The notes below the pieces were generated by a model. That model searched no databases and had not been told where the DNA came from. It saw only the letters and a list, made by a program, of their open reading frames with translations. A DNA stretch of 64,000 bases, taken from positions 1,510,422 through 1,574,421 of the forward strand of contig CAJFCJ010000002.1 of assembly GCA_904063045.1 (NCBI GenBank). Reading direction: 5' to 3'. Position numbers and translations under genes: made by a program. The DNA comes from Dimorphilus gyrociliatus (lineage: Eukaryota; Annelida; Polychaeta; Dinophilidae). Of this stretch, positions 15,576 through 28,694 are shown piece after piece (the stretch's first letter is position 1; each line of letters begins with the position of its first letter).

Positions 15576-16117
15576 TTATTTTTTTTTTCTGTCTTTAACA
15601 ATTAAAAATTTCAAAATGAACAATTTAATTGCTGAATTGAACATAAACTGTTAATTCTGTTCTAGTCATGGTCTCAAAGTTTTTGATGTAATTTTATTAT
15701 ATTTTGATTATAATCTAAAAAACAACAATGCAAATTTATGTTATAGTCTAATTTACATGTATTTAATTGTTTTCTTTTTTATTTAATAATGATACAAAGC
15801 TAATTGTTGTCACAAATACTTATTAATGACTACCTGATTGAAAGTTATTGTAATTTTGTTTTGTTTTTATATATGTATATACACAATTGAAGCGAACACG
15901 ATAATAAACTGAAAGTATTGACGTCAATACATCTGGATAAGTGGATATTCTTGAATTTAGATATGAATAGCAGTCAAGTACCCCGTCTGTATAAAAAAGT
16001 TTCTAAATCTAAAATTCGGAAAAATAGTACCGAACCAGTCTATTCGAATTCTTTTTGATATTTACCGAAGAACTTCGATTATAACAATTTAGATTTTTTC
16101 TTATTAGTATTTTAATT
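15576..16117. other. Spacer with a CRE-like palindrome
   Basis: Mostly AT-rich 3' UTR of RUNDC1 followed by the ZMYND10 upstream region. It includes TTGACGTCAA at 15918-15927, a perfect palindrome containing the CREB/ATF core TGACGTCA, about 190 bases before the ZMYND10 ATG. No coding frame was recognised. Confidence 0.4.
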
Positions 16118-17858
16118 ATGACGTCCGAATCTGCTCAAATTCTTTTACCATCTGAAGCCGAGGCCTATGTTCAAGGCTTAGAAAATATTGTATTGACTGA
16201 GATTGGCTCGGCAAGGTGTGTTTTGATTTAAACCTAATAAACCTTTCTTCTAGCCTAATATCGCTCAAATTACAGATGGTCTTCGCAACACCAACATTTA
16301 GAAAAACTTAATATGCAAGCTGTTATGTGTGCTTCGAACAATGAAGATGAATTTATTAGAGATTTCTTGGTTTCACACGATAAAGTAAAAGTATTAATAC
16401 ACGATTTACTTTGCGTAGAAATCTGGAAAGATAAAGTTTTTAGGGAGATTATCAATAAAAAAATGAACTTAAAAATAATGTTTCCTGTATACATGGTGGT
16501 AAGATATACAAAACATTCCATCTCGTGTTTTCCAAATAAATAATTTCACTAACAGTTATATCACGAAGCTACTGTCATAAATCTATTGGAGACAACCCTA
16601 TACCATCAAGACGTAGCGGAGGCGTGTGATGAGTTTGTTTTGGAGCTGGTGGACTACACTTATCGAAAACTATGCAAATTCATAGCCATGTAATTTCTTA
16701 AGTTAATTATTCATGAATGAAACTACGATAATTTTGTTCTTTTTAGGGATTTCAATGAGAAGTCATTAAAGCCGAAAGAAGAAAATAGCCTCGAAGTAAT
16801 GTTTTTACTTTCTACTCAAGCAATTTTAAAGCATTTGCACTTTTCCAGGAATTGGAATCCCAGTATCATCAATTAGAGTTTGGTATTTGCATTAAAGCTA
16901 TCTCGATATTGAGATACATAGTAGATCATTTATCTAAGTGAGTGTTGTTAACTTGATCAACAAATTAATGCTTTCTTGCATTAGTAATGTTTACGTAAGT
17001 AAATCGTACTTTATTTTTGCAGTTTACCTTTATCAACAAATACAAGGATTCTGGACACTCATGACTTCCCAGTTTTACTCGTTCATATTTTAGAACATTC
17101 TCCATGGCTAAGAACCAAAGAAAATTCACGTGAACGATACGTTGAGAATAGATGGGAGAAAATTATTGATGACGATTCTATGAAATTGATAAAAACCGAA
17201 GGTCAAGTGTGGCTAACTCTTTACCAACTTCTTTTGCATCCAGACTGTAGAAGTAAATATGAGATAAATTCTCATAGAAAAAATATTTTATTAAAGTTAA
17301 GATCTTTTTTGACTGAGGTAAACTAGTTTTCAATACGATATACTATCTCTATAATATACTAGCAATCTTTGTAGATTTTACTGGATCAGTTGCCGATTTT
17401 GGTAGAGCTACATAGATATGTTGAAGAATTAGGGATGATGGATCCTCCCACTATTAGTAAGAGCTTACTACTAGAGCAAATACCGGAAATTAGGGAAAAT
17501 ATATTGAAAAAATACGCAGGTATAATTTAAAGTTAATTATCTATTATATTTAAAATAATTAAAGCTTTGTTACAAAGATCGATGGCACAAGATAGCTGAA
17601 ATACAAGTTAAAACTTTTTTTGATCCGTCCAACGTAGACATGAAAGCACACGCCGAGCAATTGGCATCAGCTTATGACTTGGATTCCCTACAGAATTTTA
17701 TAACCGAACCTCCAAAGTGTGCAGTTTGCGGTCATTTGGCAACAAAGCGTTGTAGTCGTTGCCAAAACGAATGGTATTGTAGGAGGGAATGTCAAGTTAA
17801 TCATTGGAAAAAGCACAAAGCTGTTTGTAATCTTATTGCAGAGTCTAGTAAACCTTAG
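16118..17858 (+). CDS. ZMYND10: ZMYND10 (BLU), axonemal dynein assembly factor
   Basis: Eight exons (16118-16215, 16276-16498, 16556-16689, 16747-16795, 16849-16937, 17023-17317, 17375-17519, 17578-17858) sum to 437 residues; human is 440. The helical body has HEATVINLLETTLYHQDVAE and THDFPVLLVHILEHSPWLRT. The C-terminus is a MYND zinc finger with all Cys/His ligands visible (CAVCGHLATKRCSRC, WYCRRECQ, HWKKHKAVC). ZMYND10 acts in the cytoplasm with FKBP8/HSP90 and LRRC6 to assemble dynein arms, so the animal makes motile cilia. The start MTSESAQILLPSEAEAYVQG is typical. Confidence 0.96.
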
Positions 17859-18206
17859 ATTTACACTTTGTTTTTCTATTTCGTCCAAGTTTGATATTTT
17901 GATTTTAACTTCATTGTCCGTCCTGAATTTTTTGAACATTTGAATGCAAATTTTTGTCAAATAAATTAAATTTGTTTCAAGAATAACATTAGTATCTCTA
18001 TTTAAATGCAAGCTCTAAAAAGCTGTATTTTTTATTACCGCTCTTTCTTCGGAAGCGGAAGTTTCGCGAAACATTCAACTATTTTGAAAATAAGCGCCAT
18101 AACAAGAAGTTAACTATATATTTTGACAATATTCGATAATAAGAGCATATTAGAGTATATTAACCATTTCATATTTTTATTATTCGTCTCGTTCTTCCAA
18201 TTCAGA
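17859..18206. other. Spacer between ZMYND10 and PRIMPOL
   Basis: Short tandem intergenic region. It begins with ZMYND10 3' UTR (an AATAAA-type signal near 17959) and ends with the PRIMPOL 5' flank. TCTTCGGAAGCGGAAGTTTCG near 18046 resembles an ETS-type site. No gene seen. Confidence 0.4.
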
Positions 18207-20360
18207 ATGTCTGATAAAACGTCTGGCCGTAGTCTAAATTTTTACGGAAAACGCAAGTGAGTGATAATGTGCATAAATAAAAGTTTACTTTTTTATAAGA
18301 TTATCTATAAAAACAGGAAAAGTATAAATGAAATTCGTTTTGAGAATAAGATTCTTAAAACTGAAGAATTATACAAGAACAAACCTCTTCTAAGATCTTT
18401 CCAACCTTCAGGGTGTGACAAATTTCTGTTTTCCTTTGAGAGAGTGTCGTAATTCTATTTTCTATTCGTTTGCAGATTTAAATCTAATGTTTGGAAGCCT
18501 TTCTTCAAGTTAGCTGATGCAATAGACTACGCTGACAGGTATAAAGATGTAAGTTTTGTTTACAAATCTGTTCAAACGAAGTTTAATTAACTTCTTCATT
18601 GAAAAGGATTTAAGGATATTTGCATTTGAAAGTCCGATGTATGAAAAACATACTGGCAAAAGAAAATATATATCGACAAGTTTAGAATGCTTCTGGCACT
18701 ACTATTCGTAAGTAAACAACAATTTCCAGAGATATTGTGTAAAATAACATGTCGTTTGAAAATTGACTGTTTCAGTCAACTGTCCTTGAAAAACAGACAA
18801 CATTACGAAGTTATAACGGAAGGTATGAAATATTATAAAAAGAACACTTTTACAAGTAGAATTTTAATTCAAACTGCTTGACAATTTAACAGATTCGCCT
18901 TGTAAAATGTATTTTGATTTGGAATATAGTAAACTTGAAAATCCTTGTCTTAGTGAACCAATCATTCTCGAAAACTTTCTAAAAGTTAGTTAATCTTTAA
19001 AACTCTTAATATCCTATAATTTAATTAGTTAATAAAAATAATTTTTAACAGTTTTTGATTGAAAAAGTTAACGAAACGTTCAGAATTGAAATCCTTGAAG
19101 AGAATATAATTTTGTTGGATGCCAGGTAATTGATAAATTGATACAATATTCTTAATTTTTTATGTTTTACACGTATAGTACAGAAACAAAGTTTAGTCAT
19201 CACGTGATAATTGATCAAGAAAATCTAATTTTTATCAATAACGTTGAATTAGGCTTTTTTATAAAAAATATTCTTGGCGAACACATTCAAGATTTAGCGA
19301 AAAAGACTATAAATTATGGAAAGTTTATTGTACGAAAAAGTTCGGAAGATACGTGCCTTTTTATCGATTTAGGTTCTTTTTTTGATTATTCCGATTTATC
19401 ACTTGCTAATGATAAATATTTCTGTCTCTTTTTTTTTTATTCAGGTGTTTACAACAAGAATAGAAATTTTAGATTATTTTTATCTGAAAAACTAGACAAG
19501 AATAATCCTTTTCTTGTAAGCAAATTTTCGAAAAATTCATTTAAGGATGAAAAAGATACTTTCTTCAGATCATTGATTTGTCAGGAGAAGTAATTAGACC
19601 AGCAATACTATTTTAAAATTGTTTAAATTAGTTATATCTATTAGAGAGAAACGAGAAAAATACCTTAGATTTTCTGATCCAAATCAGTTGGAAAATTCAT
19701 CATGTGTTGTAATGAAAAAAACTCCAAAGGCGTCAAATTCATCAGGTATATATTTTTGCATTGATAAATAAGAAAAAGCGTCATTTTGAGATATTTTATT
19801 AATTTCCTATTCATGGCTCTATTCATAGAAGTTGTATCTACCGTATCAAAATATCCTGATGTTGACGCTTATATTGCTGATGCTTGGTCCAAGAAAACGC
19901 AATATACTATAGAAACTGAATTTTCTAAGGCTATTTTCTTTCGCGAGAGGAATATAATTATATACGATGTGAAAAAGAATAAATATTGCGAACATATGCA
20001 AAGAGAACACAAGAGTAATGGGATTATGTAAGTATTAAAAACTAATGTTTTCTTTATCAATTAATATCTGTACTATCCTTATATTATAGACTTGTCGCTG
20101 ATTTAGATCGAAAAATTTTCTATCAAAAGTGTCATGATCCAGATTGCCGACTTATAAATTATAAGTCGAACGGTAATTATTCATAGAATAATTAATGAAT
20201 TATAGATTATCATTTAAAAATTACATCTTAAAAAATAGAATATCCTCTACCCGAATATACATACAAAAATGTACCGGATATAGACGATAACGAAATGCAA
20301 GAATTTGGTGAAATTTGTGATTATCTACACTTTTTCTCCGATGAAGATGATGACTATTAA
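18207..20360 (+). CDS. PRIMPOL: PRIMPOL primase-polymerase
   Basis: Thirteen exons sum to 1377 bases and 458 residues. Archaeo-eukaryotic primase motif I is CKMYFDLEYSK (DxE), with TKFSHHVII (motif II His) and CLFIDLG|VYNKNRNFR (motif III Asp; the bar marks an intron). The C-terminal zinc knuckle is KYCEHMQREHKSNGIM with YQKCHDPDC. PrimPol re-primes stalled forks in nucleus and mitochondria. After the zinc knuckle only about 37 residues remain, ending in an acidic DIDDNEMQEFGEICDYLHFF segment that could be one RPA-binding motif; the human protein has a longer tail with two. Exon 2 (18317-18412) was chosen because it joins both neighbours in frame. The 72-base intron 19373-19444 is in frame and stop-free. 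Confidence 0.93.
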
Positions 20361-20457
20361 CCGAAGAATTGTATACTTTATTATGTGATTTTATTGAAAA
20401 AGGGGTGGTTATTTTTTTTCAGTCTGCTTTCACATTAATAATTTCAAATATATATTT

Positions 20458-20479
20458 ATATATACTGTACAGTATATAT
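20458..20479. repeat. 22-bp perfect palindrome centred on TGTACA
   Basis: Positions 20458-20479 form a perfect inverted repeat containing ACTGTACAGT in an AT-rich surround, between PRIMPOL and the laccase gene. It could extrude a hairpin or act as a dimer-binding site. It is also the most symmetric example of the dispersed TACAGTA/TACTGTA motif. Confidence 0.6.
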
Positions 20480-20602
20480 TATCTTATATTATATTAAAGT
20501 ATAATGTATAACCTTATTAAATAGCCCCTATGCCATATCTTTAATTTGCTATAAAACAAAAAGCTGAATAAAACAAGACAGTTTGCTTGAAATCAACTCA
20601 CA

Positions 20603-22729
20603 ATGAAGAGTTTTATTGCAATCTTCTTTACAATGCAAATATACCTTTGCAATTGTCAAAATGAATTATGTACTAACGCTACATGCGAATACTTTTGGCT
20701 ATTAGAAATGAGAGACACAATGACCTTTTATGGTAAAAATGGAACTGAAAGAGTATTTGTGAATAAGGAAAACAGATTGCAGGTAGAAGTGACCTTTAAT
20801 AGTTTTTGCCCATTTAGGTTACTTTTTGATTAGCATGCGTATACCTTTTCCATAGATCAAAGGTTCAAGACAACTTGTCGATTTTAATGATGTTATTACG
20901 GCAGATGGATACGAGCAGAAGGTTTTAACTATTAATGGAAGATTTCCTGGGCCTAATATTAATGTCATGTTTGGCTCTAGAATTATTATACACGTTACAA
21001 ATAAATTAGAAGAAATGACATCAATCCATTTTCATGGTATACATCAAAAGAGAACACCTTGGATGGACGGTGTTGGCATGATCACTCAATGCCCTATTCA
21101 GCCTGGAGAACAATATACTTATGATTTCATGGGTGAACCAGTCGGAACTCATGCCTATCACGGTCATTTCAGAGAGCATTCCGCTCTAGGTCTTTATGGG
21201 ATGTTTGTTGTCCATGAAAATCTTCCTTTACTTCCACAAATTCCACTAGTGATATCCGAATGGTATCATAATATTCAAGTTTTGTATAATAATCTGACTA
21301 GAGCAAATATCAATTGGCCCCCGTTTAATAATCAATTGAAATATTCCCTTGATGGAACGGCCACTAGTGATGTAAAATATTCGGGAGGACTTATAAATGG
21401 TAAAGGTCAGCAGTCAAAGAACATTGGCTATCTTCCAAAAGCGGAGTTTATTTTACACCCAAGAAAATATCACAGATTTAGACTTTTTATGGCATCTCAT
21501 GAATTTGCTTATCAAATTTCTATAGACAATCATCATTTAATTCTTATTGCGGTTGGAGGTAATCTTATTGAGGCTGTCAAACTACAATCAATTATCGCAT
21601 TTCCTGGAGAATCATTTGATTTTCTCGTTGCCGCTACAAGAAGGCCAGGACTCTATTGGTTGAGGGCTAGGACTCTTTCTATAAAAGATGAACATTCCTC
21701 ATTGAGAGAGGAGATATTAGGCGTTGTAAGATATACAAATTATGTTGGAAATCAAAGTGAGCCTTCAACTAACGATTACAAATGTACTGAGGAGAATGTA
21801 TGTCTGATTTTTAATTGTCCTTGGAAATCATATCCATCAGAATATCATAGTCGCTGTATCAGTCTAAATCAGGTCGAACATAACAAAAACAATACACTTG
21901 TTATTTCTTATATATTGAAATATTTCACAGATAAAGAGTTTGAGAAGATCCAACTCTAAGTTTAAACTTTATTCCTTTCATAGCGAAGAAACTGAGAGAT
22001 TTTCTTTAAATATACAATTTTTCAATGGAAAAGCAACAATCAATGGAAAAGTTGAGTGTATAATTTATAAAATATCCTTCATTTCTAACTCTTTTCATTT
22101 GCAGTACTTTAAATCGCCGTCTGTCACCTTTTGGGAAGATTATAAGACAAATAGTAAACTATGCGATGAATGTAAAACTACTGTATGCGAATGCTTAAAC
22201 GTTATGGATTTGCCTTATGGAAAGTAAGAAATTATTCTCAAAATTAATAATTTAATCCTTAAAGCTATTTATTGTTTAAAGAACAATTGAAATTTTATTG
22301 ACAAACGTGAAAGGTAAAGAGCTAAATGAAGGGAAAATATCATATGTTCATCATCCTTTTCATATGCACGGACATCATTTTGAAGTTTTAAAAGTTGGCT
22401 TCGCTGACCAGTATAAAAATGGTACCTGGGTTGGAAATAGTAAGGATATAGTATGCAATAATGAATATTGTACAAGAGCGAGATTGATCATTGCAATCAA
22501 GGATTTAAATTATGAAAATCCTGCACTTGTAGACACGGTTAATGTACCAGCAGGTGGATATGCTCTAATTAGATTTCAAACAAATAATCCGGGATACTGG
22601 TTGGGTCATTGCCATCTATTTTTTCATGTGGTTGAAGGGATGGCAATTGTCTTTCGAGAAGGAGAAAGAGAAGGATTTATTCCCACACCTAAAAATATCT
22701 CTCAAGTCTGTTCAAAAGTCAAAAATTAA
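20603..22729 (+). CDS. Laccase-type multicopper oxidase
   Basis: Five exons (20603-20782, 20856-21872, 21931-22050, 22105-22223, 22282-22729) give 627 residues. The first 19 (MKSFIAIFFTMQIYLCNCQ) are a signal peptide. All four copper-binding motifs are intact: HFHGIHQ, HAYHGH, HPFHMHGHHFE and HCHLFFHVVEGM, the last supplying T1 Cys and axial Met. Three cupredoxin domains are expected. Animal laccases oxidise phenols and catechols in cuticle, gut or shell matrix; this one should be secreted. The third intron is taken as 21873-21930 (58 bases). A donor at 21900 would leave a 31-base intron in the same frame, adding nine residues. Confidence 0.93.
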
Positions 22730-22866
22730 ACAAAACTACGCAAGCATTTAAGTATTTATATTGATTTTTATCGTTTATTAACAAAAATTCGATACTTTTC
22801 ATTTATTCCACAAAATTAGAAACCTAAATCGTAAAAAGGCCTAAAAAATCTGGACAAACTACAAAC

Positions 22867-22890
22867 TTCTTTCTTTCTTTCTTTCTTTCT
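22867..22890. repeat. TTCT tetranucleotide microsatellite
   Basis: Six uninterrupted TTCT units lie in the gap between the convergent laccase and macroglobulin genes. Confidence 0.8.
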
Positions 22891-22971
22891 TATTTATATA
22901 ATTACGAGGGATTAACAAAGTTTGCTCAAACAATAAAAAATAGCAATAGTAAAATAGAGACTGTACAAATC

Positions 22972-25900
22972 TTAACGGAAAATCCATTTGTATGTAAAAG
23001 CAATAATAAAAAATGAGAATAAAGATATGTATGGCGTGTTTTTCAATGGCTTTGCAGAATTGTAAAAAGGTGAATATGGGCACTGATAAGATCCAAAAAC
23101 TTGACAAATTGTTGTTTGGAAAAGTGTACTAGCTTCGTAGTATGTTTTATTATATTTTCCTGTAAATGTAAGATATAATTAGATAATAACTATTATTTAA
23201 TAAATCCTTACCAATATCGTAGTGATCATAGACTCTTACTGTCTGTTGAATTGTAATATTAGCAACAGGGAAATATCTATGAGCTTGAACAAATACGCAA
23301 GTTCTCTCCGGAGGAATCTATAGAGAATAAATAGATTAGAGAGAAAGAGATGAGATAGTTAATTAAATAATGCAATAATTACATAGTCCAATTCGTATAC
23401 AGCCACTTGTGTACTTGTATCAAAACCATTATCTTGAACTAGTGGATTGGAATTAGTGAAATTGTTAAGCATCTCTTTTAAGACGTAATAGCCGCTTGGT
23501 ATTTGTATCTCAATATCGGCTTGTCCACTCGTTGGACTTAGATCTGTTCTCAGCCATTTTGCGCATACAGTTACTTCTAGGATTGAGTAATTTCTTCCAT
23601 AGAAAGAAACACTGTCCACATCTAATTCGAATGTTCTATTTAACGATTGTCTTATTTGATCTTGATATTCAACGGTGACAGTAGCTTCTTGCTGAAGAAG
23701 GATTATACCACTGCCAGTTGCTCCTGTCCTAATAGTTCCCCAAACTTTGTCGTTAATTTCAAAAGCTTGTAAATCGTACCAATTAGTTTTGTTTAGATAA
23801 AAATCAAATACATTATCAGTGCTTGTCTGCGTAATTTGTGTAAATATGTTATGAATAGCTACAAATTTATCCGCCTTCTCGTAGGCTATCAACGCCTGTA
23901 AAGCCCAGTAACTTGCTATAGGAGAAGACCAACCATAAAAAGTTGTTCGCATTGTTTGTAACCAATTAACTATAGGTATATAAATTGATAAATCTCTTTC
24001 GGTACCAAATCTCATCATCTCTAGTATAAGCCCTATTGAAGTTGCAACAATGGCCTGAGTCTCTTCAGCTTGTGGTATTTTTGGAAGTAAAACTGGAACT
24101 TGATTTTCCAGTTTGATACTAGCGGCTTTAATGGGCACTCTGGACCAATATTTTCCATTATCTATTGTTTGTTATAATCATATGATTATCTAATAATATA
24201 ATAAATCAATAAATATATAAAAATGGTTTTACCTTTTCTCGGTAAGTTGTAGAATTTTTTAAATGCATCTTCGCTACTATAATGTGATGCTTTTTTTAAT
24301 GCCAGTGCTATATGAGCCATTATAAATGGATCATCAGTACCGTTTGCATATGGTGCAATATACTTTGTTGCCAGGTTGAGTGTGTTTCTGAGATTTGCGG
24401 CGACTGTAGAATTTGTTAGATGTGAATAGATATCTTGTAACATTACAATAGCATAGGCAGTATATGAGACATTTAATCTCTTTCCATTACTATCTTCAAT
24501 ATCTTTATAAAGTGTCATATCAAAGAGTACATCGTCATCGCCGAAAGCACCATTAGGTAACTGCCTGTTACATATCCACATTGTTGTATTCTGAACAACG
24601 CCTATATCAATGTATAACTCTTGTTGTAACCATTCAGGATTTTTGTAAAATGTTGCAAGAATAGATGCAGAATTGATTGAGACCAAGAGACTTGGCCTTT
24701 CAGTTGTCCACATAGAAAAGTATCCTAATCCATTACCCATATTTGTATAGTAGACCATAAGCTGGGCAACTTGATCAGCTATACCATGATGAACTTCTTT
24801 AATTGTTTCTTTATTAACTGCTTTTTGAGTTCTAAAAAAGTTTAACCACAAGAGATTTATTCCTAAATTGTTGGCAAAGACTGATCCCGCATTGGTTGTA
24901 GTTCTGAGATAAGTTGATGTATCCCATATACCATAGGTAAAGCTGGGCCCAGCTGACCCACCAACAACCGATACTCTGGCATGGGGCGATCCTGGAACGT
25001 ATAAATGACGTACCTTCTCAGGTAGGAGAAATCTTTGATTAATAGGTATCTCAAGATCAGGAATTGATAAAGCTCCACTATTCAACATATCAATCATTCG
25101 TGGTGTATTGTAATAGTTTTCAACGCCATAGGCCACAACTTTTATGGTTGCGCTTTGTGTATGTTTGGCCGCGAAAGATTCTCCCGAGACAGAGACAGTA
25201 TATTCTCCTATCTCCGCGGAAACGATTCCAAAATGAATCAATGTAACACCACCGGGTTTTAGCCAAACCATTACTTGTCTTGAACCTTTTGTCAAGACTG
25301 GATCATAATTAGTTACATAACCATCATCAGGTACTGTTATCACTTTAAACGGTTCGGGATCGTGAATAGTAACTAAAATTTCCAATGTTTCTGACCAATA
25401 ATTAAAAACTGTTACTTGTAATCCTATCTGTTCACCTGTGCGGACAATTTCCGGAGCATCCATTTCAATGTAAAATGGTCTTGTTGATTTAAACTATTAA
25501 AATTTTGATTTTAATTATGTAGCCTTTTTAAATGTAATTATTAAAACTTTTACTTACCCTAACAGGATTTTCTACAATAGCTAAGCCATGTTCCTTACTT
25601 AAGGTTAAAGCACTTACAAGCCAAGTGGTTGGCCTGTATGGAACCTTTACAACTTCAAAAGAGCTACCATCCGGTTTTGTGTAATGCCACGACCATAACC
25701 AGGATGTTTCTTCGTAATTGTAGATGAGGACGGGATAGAGAGACTCAATATTTTGTGGCCGTTTTGGAGTGTAATCATCTTCGGATGGACACCCCATTTC
25801 GTCGGCACCATCAGCACAGTCCCATGACCCATCACAAGCTTTGTCCAAAGAATAGCAACCGGATACGAAACACGGTGAGAATCCTAGAGTGAAATTACAA

Positions 25901-28694
25901 GTTGCCCTTCCGGGTATCCTATCCAATTTTGCATCCGTAAAAATTTCGAGACCCAAATATAGAAACGTCGTATTCGAATCAATAGCACTGGAAGGAGCTG
26001 GAAAATGGACTGTTTCCTCTATTCCCTCATCTTTTAACCAAGTATGACTCAATGTTGAGTTAGCACCAAGATCATAGGATGCAAATTCCTTTTCAATTTT
26101 ATCTCTTGTAAGGAAATTTGGTTCATATCTATATATTGAATAGTCTTGAACATTGAATGCGATTAAGGTACTAGGATCTCCTTTTGCCACAACCTCTATA
26201 GTGTTATGAGTAAAATCTTTACCCTTATTAACGACAAGCTTCAACTGTTGAATAAAGCAATAAAAACCAACAAATTATAAACATTTTAACAAAATCATAT
26301 CTAAAAATAGAAATTACATCTGATTCAGAAGCTCTAACTCCATCAACATAAAAATGAAGAGCATCCGCCAAAACTCTACCGTTATAAAGACCGTAAACTA
26401 AGATATGAGCCCTAGGTATCATATCCCTGGATAGAGCGATGGAAAAAGTCTTTTGTTGGCTTTCCATGGCTAATTCATTTACGAATAGAATGGTTCCTTG
26501 AGCTGTGACCTTAAGAAAATTGAAATTTTGAATGTTCAATACGAATGAATGAATGAATGAATTAATTAATTAATTATTCTTACCATATATTGAATTTTAG
26601 GTACGTAAGTTGTACACCTAACGGTGAAGATCATATAAGCGCCAACTTTCGGTTGAACCGTAGATGTTGTTACGTAAAGGTACTCATTAATAGCGGAAAA
26701 TTCCCTTGTTGCTACAACTTTTATTCCAGCTTGACGATGCGCTATCTATTTAAACGAAGCAGATGCGAATAGTTGTTTTTTGTTATGTAATAATAAAATA
26801 ATTAAGAAATAAACCGTTATCGTCATTTCGTCATCATCATCTTCAGGAATGAAAGACAAATGAGCTATACCATTATCCCCAATAATTACAATATCTTTAA
26901 AATTTGCCGATTTAACTGGAGAGCCATCAAGTTTTGAAACTTGACGTTCAATTCGTAACGCAGAGTTTATTGATTTTCTATAAGGTTGTCCATCGGCTTG
27001 ATATACTGCGATCTTTATATTTAAAATTGTTAATATCGTATAAAAAGTAATTTATTATACAAACGTAGAGGTCAAACAACTTTCCAGGTTTAAATGTACG
27101 AATTCTTCCTCCAAGAACCCTGTGGAGAATGAATAAAACGTTCCGCTTAGTTATCTTTCATAAAATATAAAAGAAAGATACCTTAATTTTGAACCTGTAC
27201 CAAATATCTTAGTTGTAGCTTGACCTGTCGCTGGCAGTTGTGTTTTTATTATATCGTGAACAACTGCAGTTGCAACTAAATTATATCCTTCTAGCGAAGC
27301 ATTATTATTCATATTTCTTAATTCGTCCATTCCAACGGCGAAGCTTGTCACTCCTTCAAACTATATATAAGAATATTAAAAGATAAACGACGCTTATACC
27401 TTTAAACTAATTTATGGATATTACGAAAGGTATTCTTGTCTGGAACGAAATGCTTTTTCTATTCTTCATGTTTTCCGGTGGATTTAGTTCGTATTGAATA
27501 TGTCCAGAACCTTTTATCGGATAACCTTTGGTCCAACTGAAAGTGATATGGTTTGGGGTTAGGGTTAGTGTTAATGAACAATTTTAAAAATAGATTCTTA
27601 TTTACTTTGCCGTTACAAGACCAACTATACCATATTCATTCTCCATAACGTAATGAGGCATAGTCACATTAACTTCCAGCATACCTTGGTCTAGAGAATT
27701 AAATCATACAGTATTACATGTAAGTTTGTAAACTATATACATAATAATTAATATGGACAATATGAATATTCATAAACTTACAGTATTCAAAGCTGTAGAA
27801 TTTTTTGAAATATGTTTCACCCTGAAAAACAAACGGACAATAATTAATTAACTAGATAATAAAAGATTAATAAAATTAATCACTAACAAAAGCTAAAATT
27901 TCAAATTGCCACCATCCGTATAATCTAGGATCGGTTAGAAAGTGTTTACCCTCGAAAAGACCGTTTTGCAGCATCTTTTCCTTCCACCAATGTACCCTAA
28001 CACCTCTAGGATTAAGGAGATAAATAGTTATTTGACCATTGGATACAGGTTGGAGGTTTGGTTTTACTGCTAATATTCTAAAATTTACTGAAAATCGAAA
28101 AATATTTAGGGTAAGGGAGGATTATGAAAGGGTTATTCTCTTCTTTACTTACTATATTGCAAACGTCCGTAAATCGCCTTGTCAGTTTGTAAGAATATTG
28201 ACACCTGTTTAGCTTTAAAGAATAATTCAGTCTTATTCTCAAATAGAATACTAGAATAAGAATAGGATGTAAGCGCTTGAATCTTTAGAGAATAATTTCC
28301 GGGAGGTGCAGAATTTGGAACTTTTATCTCCAGCATATTTAAACTATGAGCACCAACACGAATTGTCGAGGAAGCGATCGCTTCGTTAAAGTTTTCATTT
28401 GCAATTGTAGCCGTTAAGATAGCTGAAGTAGTTTGAAGATCGAAAATAGCGACGCTCATTCGATAAGTCATATCGGGACGAACATATTTTGGCGCTATAA
28501 TAACATGAGAGCTGAAAATATACGTTTTTAATCAATAATTAATTTATTAATTAATCAATAACGGCTTCTATCTAAATATAATTATTTATTCTTGAAAAGA
28601 TAGGGAATACTCACGATTTGGGCAGCAGTTTTTCCGATTGTACATAGTGAATAAATAGGAAACTGATGACCAACAGTTGAATCAATCGTAACAT
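22972..28694 (-). CDS. Thioester-less alpha-2-macroglobulin/complement-like protein with LDLa (Mcr-like)
   Basis: Long multi-exon gene, read from 28694 downward. It has a signal peptide (MLRLIQLLVISFLFIHYVQS), then macroglobulin domains (FLQTDKAIYGRLQY, PNLQPVSNGQI, FSWTKGYPIKGSGHIQY, KVGAYMIFTVRC). An LDLa module follows in the bait-region position (25788-25880; CDGSWDCADGADEMGC). Next come the post-bait domain (KPGGVTLIHFG), the alpha-helical domain (24186-25090 and 23359-24138) and a receptor-binding-like C-domain (LDYIPPERTCVFVQAHRYF, TVRVYDHYDI). Where the family has GCGEQ, this protein has SVFANNLGINLL, so no thioester can form. The last exon (from about 23162 to 22972) ends in a hydrophobic stretch, SLFSFFIIAFTYKWIFR, fit for a GPI signal or membrane anchor. 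LDLa plus no thioester matches arthropod Mcr/TEP6, known in septate junctions and tagging of microbes. Confidence 0.88.
27556..27569. repeat. Telomere-like TTAGGG copies inside an intron
   Basis: GGGGTTAGGGTTAG lies within the 69-base intron 27537-27605 of the macroglobulin gene. On the sense strand this reads as tandem CTAACC, which also matches branch-point consensus about 20-30 bases before the acceptor. The splicing explanation is simpler. Confidence 0.55.

Noticed and set aside
24863..25246. Extra frames on both strands inside the macroglobulin exon
   Set aside because: They lie within a long exon whose frame carries clear macroglobulin sequence, so they are shadows.
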